Positions 31,278 to 41,218 of a stretch of 64,000 nt of DNA are shown here, piece by piece (the stretch's first letter is position 1; each line of letters starts with the position of its first letter). The notes beneath the pieces are model-generated. The model ran no database searches. It was not told where the DNA came from and saw only the letters and a program-made list of their open reading frames with translations. A program made the translations under genes and the position numbers. Origin of the DNA: Microbispora corallina (GTDB taxonomy: Bacteria > Actinomycetota > Actinomycetes > Streptosporangiales > Streptosporangiaceae); the NCBI RefSeq assembly GCF_016863035.1, contig NZ_BOOC01000030.1, positions 1 to 64,000 of the forward strand, in the 5' to 3' direction.

Positions 31278-33506
31278 TCAGCGGCCGCCGATGGGGATCT
31301 CGAACCAGACGGCCTTGCCCTCGCGCGTCGGCCGCGAGCCCCAGCGCCGGGCCAGCTGGTCGACCAGGTAGAGGCCGCGGCCGCCCTCGTCGTTCTCGCC
31401 GGCGCTGCGGATGCGGGGCAGCCGCAGGTCCTGGTCGAAGACCTCGACCCAGATGGACTCCCCGCCGCGGCGCAGCCGGAGCATGAACTCCTTGTCTCCG
31501 GCGATCTCCTCTTCGAACCCCGGCACGTCCCACGACTCGTCGAACGGCAGCGGCGGGCCGTCGAAGACCAGCTCCCGCCGGGGGACGCTGGCGCTCGCCG
31601 CGTGCAGGACCACGTTGGTCACGACCTCGGAGACCAGCAGGCAGGCCAGCTCGGCGCGCTCCTCGGGGACCCGCCATGCCGCGAACGCCTCCGCCGCCAT
31701 GCGGCGCGCCTCGCTCACCATGATCGGCTGCGCCGGGAACGTGCGCTCCTCGACCTCCAGCTCGCTGCCGGCGGACCTGACCACGAGGATCGCCATGTCG
31801 TCGTCGATCTCGCCCGGGACGGCGACGGTCGCCATGTCGGCGATCCGCTCGACGGGCTCGTTGGAGACCTTGGCGAGCTTCTCGAACAGCACCCCGAGCG
31901 TCTCGTCGTCGCTGGGCGGGGCGCCCTCGGCGTCGCGCGGCGGCCGCCGGTCGACCAGGCCGTCGGTGTAGAGGAGCAGCGTCGCGCCGGGCGGCAGCGT
32001 CCGCGTCTCCTCCTTGTAGACCAGGTCGGCGTGGACGCCCTTGGCGCGCACCCCGAGCGGCTGGCCGACCTCGGTGATGTCGAGCTCCGTCACGTTGCCG
32101 TCGACGATCAGCAGCGGCGGGGCGTGACCGGCGTTGGCGAACGACAGCTGGCGCGACCACGCGTCGTACACCATGTACTGGCAGGTGACGATCGGCGGAT
32201 TGGTGATGTCGGCGCCGAAGTCGTCGTGTTCCGGCGCGGCGACGATCCTGGTCCACTCGTCCAGGCGGGCGAGGATGTCGGCGGGTGGCTTGTCGTCCTG
32301 GGCGAAGGCCCGCAACGCGGCCCTGAGCTGGCCCATGACCGCCGCCGCCTTGGCCCCGCGGCCCTCGACGTCCCCGATCACGATGCCGACGCGGCCGGCC
32401 GACAGCGGGATCACGTCGTACCAGTCGCCGCCGACCTGGGTCTGGATGCCCTGCCCGTGGGAGGCGAGCGGGGCGGCCGGGTAGTAGCGGACGGCGATCT
32501 CCAGGCCGTCGAGCGAGGGCAGCGGCTGACGCGGGAGCAGGTTCTTCTGGAACGACTCGGCCGTGTGGCGCTCCTCCTCGAAGAGCAGCGCGTTGTCGAC
32601 GGCGAGCGCTACCCGGGTTGCGATGGCGCCCACGAAGTCGCGGTCGAAGGTGTCGTAGTGGGGCGAGCGCCGGTCGGTCAGGTTGGACATGCCGAGATAC
32701 ATCAGCCCGAGCGTCTCCCCGCGCACGCACAGCGGCGCGACGATCGCCGAGGTCATCCCGATCTCCCCGCACACGCGGGCCGCGCCCTCGCTCGGGGCGG
32801 GGTAGCTGACCTGCGAGAAGTCCTCGACGAGGATCGTCTCCTGGCGGCGGATGGCAATGTCGGCGTAGTGGCCGGGCGGGTACCGGATCTCGCCGCCCAC
32901 CGGCTGCCAGCTGTCCGGTGGCGGCGTCCAGCCGTGGACGTGCGTCGACACCTTGCGGATCAGCCGGTCGCCCTCGACGAGCTCGATGAAGCAGTGGTCG
33001 GCGAACTGGGGGACCAGCATCTCGGCGACGCGGTTGAGGGTCTCCTCGACGTACAGCGAGCCGGCGAGCCGCTCGCCGATGCGCTCCAGCAGGCCGAAGC
33101 GGTCCTTCTCGCGCTCGTTGCTGCGCATCGCCTCGCGCGCGGTGATCACGATGCCGGTGACGGAGCCGGACGGGTGGCGCAGCGGGACGGCCTGGGCGCG
33201 CACGTAGATCATCGTGCCGTCGCCGCGGACCACGTCGAAGGTGCCCTCCCACACCCCGCCCCGCAGCACGTGCTTGGCGAGGTCGACGGCGAGAGGGTGG
33301 TCCTTCTCCATGATCCCCAGCGAGAGCAGGGACTCCTTGCCGGTGGGGGCGCCGACCCGGCCGAACAGCTGCTCGGCGAACGGGTTCCAGTAGAGGACGT
33401 TGCTGAAGCGGTCGGTGACGACCACGGCCATCTCGGCGTGATCGAGGACGGAGCCGGCGGTGAGGTGGTCGTCGGTGTCCTGTGACAGGTCTCCCCAGCG
33501 TCTCAT
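31278..33506 (-). CDS. PAS-GAF-SpoIIE (PP2C) phosphatase with anti-sigma kinase-like domain
   Basis: 742 aa with four domains. PAS at about 15-115 (AEMAVVVTDRFSNVLYWNPFAEQLFG), GAF at about 140-315, SpoIIE/PP2C at about 335-560 (QVGGDWYDVIPLSAGRVGIVIGDVEG; LLLYTDGLVDRR; DDDMAILVV) and a C-terminal GHKL ATPase at about 590-742 (LACLLVSEVVTNVVLHA; GGRGLYLVDQLA). This is the actinobacterial fused phosphatase/kinase used to switch STAS antagonists. A STAS protein with Ser is at 40635-40979, a possible client. The sensed signal is unknown; stand-alone gene. Confidence 0.93.
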   Translation of the reverse strand: MRRWGDLSQDTDDHLTAGSVLDHAEMAVVVTDRFSNVLYWNPFAEQLFGRVGAPTGKESLLSLGIMEKDHPLAVDLAKHVLRGGVWEGTFDVVRGDGTMIYVRAQAVPLRHPSGSVTGIVITAREAMRSNEREKDRFGLLERIGERLAGSLYVEETLNRVAEMLVPQFADHCFIELVEGDRLIRKVSTHVHGWTPPPDSWQPVGGEIRYPPGHYADIAIRRQETILVEDFSQVSYPAPSEGAARVCGEIGMTSAIVAPLCVRGETLGLMYLGMSNLTDRRSPHYDTFDRDFVGAIATRVALAVDNALLFEEERHTAESFQKNLLPRQPLPSLDGLEIAVRYYPAAPLASHGQGIQTQVGGDWYDVIPLSAGRVGIVIGDVEGRGAKAAAVMGQLRAALRAFAQDDKPPADILARLDEWTRIVAAPEHDDFGADITNPPIVTCQYMVYDAWSRQLSFANAGHAPPLLIVDGNVTELDITEVGQPLGVRAKGVHADLVYKEETRTLPPGATLLLYTDGLVDRRPPRDAEGAPPSDDETLGVLFEKLAKVSNEPVERIADMATVAVPGEIDDDMAILVVRSAGSELEVEERTFPAQPIMVSEARRMAAEAFAAWRVPEERAELACLLVSEVVTNVVLHAASASVPRRELVFDGPPLPFDESWDVPGFEEEIAGDKEFMLRLRRGGESIWVEVFDQDLRLPRIRSAGENDEGGRGLYLVDQLARRWGSRPTREGKAVWFEIPIGGR

Positions 33507-33625
33507 CCCACGACCACCCCTCGACGGGGTGCTTTCGCTATGCCGGGCACGGGCGCTCCTGCAAGGGCTGGGTCGCGAGAAATGAGGGACTCCCTATGGG
33601 ATTCAACCAGGCACAACTCTTTCCG

Positions 33626-34330
33626 TCATCGTCTGGTGACGAAAACGTGAGCGGCGACGTCGCGCGGAAGATCCACGGCCGTGCTGCCCGCCTCACCATC
33701 ACCCGTCACCCGCACACCGTCGTCGCTCGCCGCGAGCGTCACCTCGCGTCCGGGTTGTATCCCAACTTGCTTGAGTTTAAGCATCACGGCGGGGTCGCTT
33801 TGCACTTGTTCGCTGATTCGGCGCACTACAACCGGGGTCTCCGCCGCACCGGCGAGGTTCGCCATGGGAGACACCATCTCATCTGCGGAGAATCCGGACT
33901 GGGCCACCCCGAGCTCGTCAAGACCGGGGATCGGGTTGCCGTGCGGGCAGAACCGGGGATTGTCGAGAAGGTTCACGAGCCGGCTCTCCACCGACTCCGA
34001 CATCACGTGCTCCCACCGGCACGCCTCGATGTGGACCTCTTCCCACGGCATGCCGATGACCTGGGTGAGGAGGCACTCCGCCAGGCGGTGCTTGCGCATG
34101 ACGCGGATGGCCAGCGTGCGGCCGCGCTCGGTCATGCTGAGATGCCTGTCCCCCTGCACCTTGACGAGGCCGTCGCGCTCCATACGTGCCACCGTCTGGC
34201 TGACCGTCGGACCGCTCTGCTGCAGGCGCTCCGCGATGCGGGCGCGCAGAGGCACGATGCCTTCCTCTTCGAGTTCGAAGATCGTACGGAGATACATCTC
34301 CGTCGTGTCGATCAGGCCGTGTGCGGTCAA
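33626..34330 (-). CDS. ideR: Iron-dependent repressor IdeR/DtxR
   Basis: 234 aa. N-terminal winged helix with LIDTTEMYLRTIFELEEEGIVPLRARIAERLQQSGPTVSQTVARMERDGLV, dimer/metal domain with Cys-Glu-His ligands (PWEEVHIEACRWEHVMSESVE; NPRFCPHGNPIPG) and the C-terminal SH3-like domain. Metal-binding residues of the DtxR primary and ancillary sites are present. Start is TTG at 34330 with GGAGGAG upstream; the first Met inside would cut the helix. I saw no IdeR-type inverted repeat nearby. Neighbours are a UdgX gene (divergent) and the phosphatase. Confidence 0.93.
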   Translation of the reverse strand: MTAHGLIDTTEMYLRTIFELEEEGIVPLRARIAERLQQSGPTVSQTVARMERDGLVKVQGDRHLSMTERGRTLAIRVMRKHRLAECLLTQVIGMPWEEVHIEACRWEHVMSESVESRLVNLLDNPRFCPHGNPIPGLDELGVAQSGFSADEMVSPMANLAGAAETPVVVRRISEQVQSDPAVMLKLKQVGIQPGREVTLAASDDGVRVTGDGEAGSTAVDLPRDVAAHVFVTRR

Positions 34331-34408
34331 GGCTCCTCCAGTCCTTGTAAATCGATGCTACGACCTCCCCCGCGTTCGCAGGTGACCTTATTGGGGAAGC
34401 GACCCAGG

Positions 34409-35020
34409 ATGGGAAACATCGGAGCCGAACGATTCCTTCCTGGCGAAGTCAGCCTGCCCGCGCTCCGTGAGGCCGCCCGGCACTGCGAGGGGTGCGACCT
34501 CTACCGGAACGCCACCCAGACCGTGTTCGGCGACGGCGTCCCCGACGCCACCTTCATGCTCGTCGGCGAGCAGCCCGGCGACCAGGAGGACCGGCGGGGG
34601 ACCCCGTTCGTCGGTCCGGCCGGTCACATGCTGGACAAGGCGCTCGAAGAGGCGGGGATCGACCGCGAAAGGGTCTACGTGACGAACGCGGTCAAGCACT
34701 TCAAGTTCGAGCCACGCGGCAAGCGGCGCATCCACCAGAAGCCGAACGCGGCCGAGATCGACGCCTGCCGCCCCTGGCTGGAGGCCGAGATGCGGCTGGT
34801 GGACCCGCTCGTGACGGTGGTGCTGGGCGCCACGGCCGCCCGGGCGCTGCTCGGGCCGTCCTTCCGGGTCACCCGGCACCGGGGGGAGCCGGTCCCCCGC
34901 CGCGACGGCGCGTACTACGTGGCGACCATCCACCCGTCCGCCATCCTGCGCGCGCCGGACAGGGACGCGGCCTACGACGGCTTCCTGGCGGACATCAGGG
35001 TCGCCGCGGCGCTGCCCTGA
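34409..35020 (+). CDS. udgX: UdgX-type uracil-DNA glycosylase
   Basis: 203 aa. Motif GEQPGDQEDRRG (GEQPG, family 4-like) and the UdgX-specific loop GKRRIHQKP with His at residue 109, the residue that forms the covalent bond to DNA in the characterised mycobacterial enzyme. Other markers: Cys26/Cys29 (HCEGCDLY) and Cys120 as iron-sulphur ligands, and IHPSAILRAP (motif 2). It excises uracil from DNA and stays attached. Divergent from ideR; start ATG 34409. Confidence 0.93.
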   Translation: MGNIGAERFLPGEVSLPALREAARHCEGCDLYRNATQTVFGDGVPDATFMLVGEQPGDQEDRRGTPFVGPAGHMLDKALEEAGIDRERVYVTNAVKHFKFEPRGKRRIHQKPNAAEIDACRPWLEAEMRLVDPLVTVVLGATAARALLGPSFRVTRHRGEPVPRRDGAYYVATIHPSAILRAPDRDAAYDGFLADIRVAAALP

Positions 35021-35061
35021 CCGGTGACGTGCGTACACGCGGGCCCTCGGGGCCGCCGGTC

Positions 35062-35706
35062 TCAGGGCGCGAGCCGCTCGCGCACCCACGAGCCTCCCGT
35101 CAGGCGGTAGCGCAGCCGGTCGTGCATGCGGTCGGTCTGCCCCTGCCAGAACTCGACCTCGGACGGCATGACCCGGAAGCCTCCCCAGAAGTCCGGCAGC
35201 GGCGGGTCCTGCGGCCAGCGCCTGGCGAGCTCCTCGTACCTCCGGTCGAGCTCCTCCCGCGAGGCGACCACGGCCGACTGCCGGGAGGCCCACGCCGCGA
35301 TGCGGGAGCCGTACGGGCGGGAATGGAAGTAGGCGGCGCTGTCCTCGCGCGGGAGCCGGACCACCCGGCCCTCGACGCGGACCTGGCGCCGGATCGGATG
35401 CCAGGGGAACAGCAGACAGGCACGTGGGTTCTCGGCGAGGTCGCGGCCCTTGCGAGACTCGTAGTTGGTGAAGAAGACGAACCCGCGCTCGTCGAAGCCC
35501 TTGAGGAGGACGGTGCGGGCGGAGGGGCGGCCGCCCGCGGAGCTGGTGGCCACGATCATCGCGTTGGGTTCCGGCAGGCCCGCGGCCACCGCGTCGCCGA
35601 ACCAGACGGCGAACTGCTCCATCGGGTCGTCGGCCATGCCGGACTCGAGCAGGGGCTCGCCCTCGTAACTGTGGCGGAGCCCGGGGAGTTGCGAAGCGCT
35701 GTCCAC
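35062..35706 (-). CDS. pdxH: Pyridoxamine 5'-phosphate oxidase
   Basis: 214 aa, family length. Signatures: DPMEQFAVWFGDAVAAG, NAMIVATSSAGGRPSARTVLLK, FVFFTNYESRKGRDL, CLLFPWHPIRRQVRVEGRV, SRPYGSRIAAWASRQS and the C-terminal FWQGQTDRMHDRLRYR. Oxidises pyridoxamine/pyridoxine 5'-phosphate to PLP with FMN. Divergent from citrate synthase with 170 bases between. Its product is the cofactor of the SerC and aspartate aminotransferase encoded in this window. Confidence 0.97.
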   Translation of the reverse strand: MDSASQLPGLRHSYEGEPLLESGMADDPMEQFAVWFGDAVAAGLPEPNAMIVATSSAGGRPSARTVLLKGFDERGFVFFTNYESRKGRDLAENPRACLLFPWHPIRRQVRVEGRVVRLPREDSAAYFHSRPYGSRIAAWASRQSAVVASREELDRRYEELARRWPQDPPLPDFWGGFRVMPSEVEFWQGQTDRMHDRLRYRLTGGSWVRERLAP

Positions 35707-35818
35707 GGAACGGTATTCTTGCGCGCTCGGTTGATGTCCCGCGCGTTACCCCCTACCAGGGAGAACGGCGTGGGGGAGGGCCGGGGGCACAACAGTGCCG
35801 CGCTGAGGGTTAAATTGA

Positions 35819-38266
<2,448 letters not shown>

Positions 38267-38298
38267 GCACCGCCGTTCGCCGCCGCCGCGCCCGTCAG

Positions 38299-38916
38299 TC
38301 AGGAGGCGCGGCGGCGCAGCAGCCAGGCGGCGAGGACACCGCCGATCAGCCCGAAGAGGTGGCCCTGCCAGGAGATGCCCGGCTGGGACGGCAGGGCGCC
38401 CCACAGGATCGAGTAGTACAGCACGGCGACGACGACGCCGAGGACGATGTCGAGGGCCCGGCGGTCGAAGAGCCCCCGGGCCACGACATAGCCGAAATAT
38501 CCGAACACGAGGCCGCTTGCGCCGATCGTCAGCGTGTTCGGCGGGCTGGTGAACCACACGCCCAGCCCGCTCACCACGATGATCACGAGGCTCGCGGCGA
38601 GGAACCGGCCGATCCCCCGGATCGCCGCCACGAAGCCCAGGATCAGCAGCGGCAGCGAGTTGGCCATGAGATGGCCGAACCCCGCGTGCAGGAACGGGGC
38701 GAAGACGATTCCGGTCAGCCCATCCGGCTCGTGGGCCACGATGCCGTACCGGTCGAGCCGGCCATCCTCGACGTAGTCGACCACCTCGACCGCCCACATC
38801 ACGCCCACGAGGGCGATCATGAGGATCGCGCTGCCGAGGGCGCCGCTGACGAGCCTCGCTGTACGGTCCTTCATCGACCGGCCGGATGGAGGAAGTCCGG
38901 TCCCGGAATCACTCAT
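38299..38916 (-). CDS. Rhomboid-family intramembrane serine protease
   Basis: 205 aa, about six transmembrane helices. Active-site Ser134 in GASGLVFGY and His186 in SWQGHLFGLIGG. The HAGFGHLMANS loop of rhomboids is intact, so the enzyme should be active. Short cytoplasmic N-terminus (MSDSGTGLPPSGRSMKDR). ATG 38916 is chosen; an in-frame start at 38943 adds nine residues. It lies alone between serC and the enoyl-CoA hydratase gene. Confidence 0.9.
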   Translation of the reverse strand: MSDSGTGLPPSGRSMKDRTARLVSGALGSAILMIALVGVMWAVEVVDYVEDGRLDRYGIVAHEPDGLTGIVFAPFLHAGFGHLMANSLPLLILGFVAAIRGIGRFLAASLVIIVVSGLGVWFTSPPNTLTIGASGLVFGYFGYVVARGLFDRRALDIVLGVVVAVLYYSILWGALPSQPGISWQGHLFGLIGGVLAAWLLRRRAS

Positions 38917-38985
38917 GGCCTTAAGGTACGCAGTCCCGCTCACGAACGAGCGATCTGCCCCGTAAGCACAGCCTTATGTATGGAA

Positions 38986-39013
38986 ACGCCCGGGACTCGC
39001 GAGCCCCGGGCGT
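38986..39013 (-). terminator. Intrinsic terminator after the crotonase gene
   Basis: 9-bp arms ACGCCCGGG (38986-38994) with CCCGGGCGT (39005-39013), and the loop holds another CTCG/CGAG pairing. Confidence 0.65.
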
Positions 39014-39031
39014 CGTCCTCCAGCGGAGGCG

Positions 39032-39811
39032 TCACTCGCCCTTCCAGACGGGCGCCCGCTTCTCGGCGAAGGCGGCGGCGCCCTCCATGGCGTCCTTGGA
39101 GCCGAACACCGGGTTGACGATCTCGCCCTGCTTCCTGAACATCTCGTCCCGCGACCAGTCGGCCGACTCGATCATCACGCGCTTGGTGGCGGCCAGCGCC
39201 AGCGGCGCGTTCGCGGCGATCGTCCGGGCCAGCCCGAGCGCGCCCTCCAGTGCGCCGCCAGCGGGGGTGACCCGGTTGACGAGCCCCAGCTCGTACAGCC
39301 GGGACGCCGGGTAGTGGTCGCCGGTCAGCGCGATCTCCATCGCGATGTGGTACGGGATGCGGCGCGGCAGCCGCATCACGCCGCCGGCGCCCGCGACCAG
39401 GCCGCGCTTGGGCTCCGGCAGGCCGAATCTGGCCTCTTCGGACGCGACGACGATGTCGCACGCGAGGGCCAGCTCGAACCCGCCGGCCAGCGCGTACCCC
39501 TCGACGGCGGCGAGCAGCGGCTTGCGCGGCGGCGCCTCGACGAGCCCGCCGAACCCCCGGCCCTCCACCACGGGCAGGTCGCCCGTGAGGAAGCCCTTGA
39601 GGTCCATGCCGGCGGAGAACGTGCCGCCCGCCCCCGTGAGGACGATGGCGGACACGTCGCTCCGCTCGTCCAGGTCGTCCAGGGCGGCGGCTATGCCGCG
39701 CGCCACGGCGCCGTTCACGGCGTTCCTGGCCCTGGGCCGGTTGATCGTGATGACGGCGACCCCGCCGTCCACCTCTACGAGTACTTCTTCCGCCTCGGCA
39801 GCGTCGGACAC
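39032..39811 (-). CDS. Enoyl-CoA hydratase/isomerase (crotonase) family
   Basis: 259 aa. Crotonase signatures: INRPRARNAVN, LTGAGGTFSAGMDLKGF (oxyanion), KPLLAAVEGYALAGGFELALACDIVVA and GLPEPKRGLVAGAGGVMRLPRRI. The two acidic residues (Glu in FELAL and Glu in LPEPKRG) fit a hydratase. C-terminal helix KQGEIVNPVFGSKDAMEGAAAF. It is 16 bases downstream of an SDR on the same strand, probably an operon for beta-oxidation of a branched or special acyl-CoA. Confidence 0.92.
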   Translation of the reverse strand: MSDAAEAEEVLVEVDGGVAVITINRPRARNAVNGAVARGIAAALDDLDERSDVSAIVLTGAGGTFSAGMDLKGFLTGDLPVVEGRGFGGLVEAPPRKPLLAAVEGYALAGGFELALACDIVVASEEARFGLPEPKRGLVAGAGGVMRLPRRIPYHIAMEIALTGDHYPASRLYELGLVNRVTPAGGALEGALGLARTIAANAPLALAATKRVMIESADWSRDEMFRKQGEIVNPVFGSKDAMEGAAAFAEKRAPVWKGE

Positions 39812-39827
39812 CTGATCTCCCCTGCGG

Positions 39828-40601
39828 TCACTTGGGCTGGAAGCGGATGCCGCCGTCGAAGCGGATGACCTCGCCGTTCATGTAGTCGTTCTCGACGAGC
39901 GAGCGCACGAGGTGGGCGAACTCCGACGCCCGGCCCATGCGCTTGGGGAACGGCACCGGCGCGGACAGCTTGGCCTTGAACGCCTCGGCCTCCGGCCCGC
40001 TCCCGTAGATCGGCGTGTCGATGATGCCGGGGGCGATGGTCAGCACCCGCACGCCGATCGCGGCCAGGTCGCGGGCCGCGGGCAGGGTCATGCCGATGAT
40101 GCCGCCCTTGGAGGCGGAGTAGGCCACCTGGCCGGTCTGGCCCTCGATGCCGGCGACCGAGGCCGTGTTGATCACCACGCCGCGGGCGCCGTCGGCGTCG
40201 GCCGGCTCGGTCTTCGCCATGGCCGCCGCACCGATGCGCATGAGGTTGAACGTGCCGATCAGGTTGACGTCGATCACCTTGCGGTACGACGCGAGGTCGT
40301 GCGGCGAGCCGTCGCGGCCCACCGTCCGGGAGGCCCAGCCGATGCCCGCGCTGTTGATCACGGCGCGCAACGGCCTGCTGGTGGCGACCGCGGCGTCCAC
40401 GGCGGCCTGGACCGAGCCCTCGTCGGACACGTCGGTCTGCGCGAACACGCCACCGAGCTCGTCGGCCAGCGCCTTGCCGCGCTCGGCGTTGAGGTCGGCG
40501 ATGACCACGGTCGCGCCGATGCGGGCCAGCTCGCGGGCCGTCGCCTCGCCGAGGCCGCTGGCGCCGCCCGAGATGATTGCTGCTGCTCCGTTCAGATCCA
40601 T
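39828..40601 (-). CDS. Short-chain dehydrogenase, 3-hydroxyacyl-CoA dehydrogenase type
   Basis: 257 aa. Cofactor loop IISGGASGLGEATAREL (Gly-rich), catalytic Ser148 in NTASVAG, Tyr161 and Lys165 in AYSASKGG, Asp for NAD preference in VVIADLN. Sequence style (GIEGQTGQVAYSASKGGI, MGRASEFAHLV, GEVIRFDGGIR) is that of human HSD17B10-like 3-hydroxyacyl-CoA dehydrogenases type II. First gene of the pair with the crotonase. Start ATG 40601. Confidence 0.93.
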   Translation of the reverse strand: MDLNGAAAIISGGASGLGEATARELARIGATVVIADLNAERGKALADELGGVFAQTDVSDEGSVQAAVDAAVATSRPLRAVINSAGIGWASRTVGRDGSPHDLASYRKVIDVNLIGTFNLMRIGAAAMAKTEPADADGARGVVINTASVAGIEGQTGQVAYSASKGGIIGMTLPAARDLAAIGVRVLTIAPGIIDTPIYGSGPEAEAFKAKLSAPVPFPKRMGRASEFAHLVRSLVENDYMNGEVIRFDGGIRFQPK

Positions 40602-40634
40602 AGCGGGACCTTAACGCGCCAACCGAATGAAGTT

Positions 40635-40979
40635 CTACTCGGGGTGACGCAAAATCGCGGTATCGACATCGGGGTAGACCTTGATGCGCCGGTCGAGCCC
40701 GGTGGTCTTCAGGATGCGGGCGACCGGGGGCTGCGGCGACGCCAGGCACACCACCCCGCCCTGGCTGGTGGCCAGCCGCCACGCCTCGATGAGCACGCTG
40801 AGGCCGCTGGAGTCCATGAACGACAGGGCGGCCAGGTCGAGCACGAGCGTGGGGCCGTCGCTCTTGATGGCCTCACGCACCTCGTCCCGCAGGAACGGCG
40901 CCGTGAAGAGGTCGAGCTCGCCCTCGACGGCCACGACGACGGCGTTGGAGAGCGATTGGCGCGCGAGCCGCAGCTTCAT
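40635..40979 (-). CDS. STAS-domain anti-sigma factor antagonist
   Basis: 114 aa, a single STAS domain. Phosphorylation site FMDSSGLSVL with Ser57/Ser58. N-terminus MKLRLARQSLSNAVVVAVEGELDLFTAP. GGAGG just upstream of the ATG. In this class a kinase phosphorylates the Ser and a SpoIIE-type phosphatase removes it; such a phosphatase is encoded at 31278-33506. The cognate anti-sigma factor is not in the window. Confidence 0.92.
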   Translation of the reverse strand: MKLRLARQSLSNAVVVAVEGELDLFTAPFLRDEVREAIKSDGPTLVLDLAALSFMDSSGLSVLIEAWRLATSQGGVVCLASPQPPVARILKTTGLDRRIKVYPDVDTAILRHPE

Positions 40980-41111
40980 CGGTGAACCTCCTCAGCCAGG
41001 CCCACTTTACTTGCGGATCACGCCCGGGCGAGCGAGAGGCGGCGAGCCGTGCGGCGGCCCCAGGCCACAGGCCGCCGGACGGCTCGGCCGCGGCACGCTG
41101 AAGCGCCGCAT

Positions 41112-41218
41112 GGCGGGCCGGGGGCGGCTCGGCTTGGCGCGCCGGGCGGCTCCGCTTCGCGGGCCGGGGGGCGGCTCGGCTTGATGGGCCGCTTGGCGGG
41201 CCGGGGGGCGGCTCAGCC
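41112..41218. repeat. Three GC-rich repeats of about 25 bp
   Basis: Copies at 41112-41135, 41158-41183 and 41195-41218, each GGCGGGCCGGGGGGCGGCTC plus a GGCTTG-like end (the last reads CAGCC). They fill the gap downstream of the glycosyltransferase (the third overlaps its 3' end). Likely slippage expansion; may also act as a GC-rich terminator. Confidence 0.6.

Noticed and set aside
31161-33485. 774-codon plus-strand frame
   Set aside because: Complete antisense of the SpoIIE phosphatase; no domain or ribosome site.
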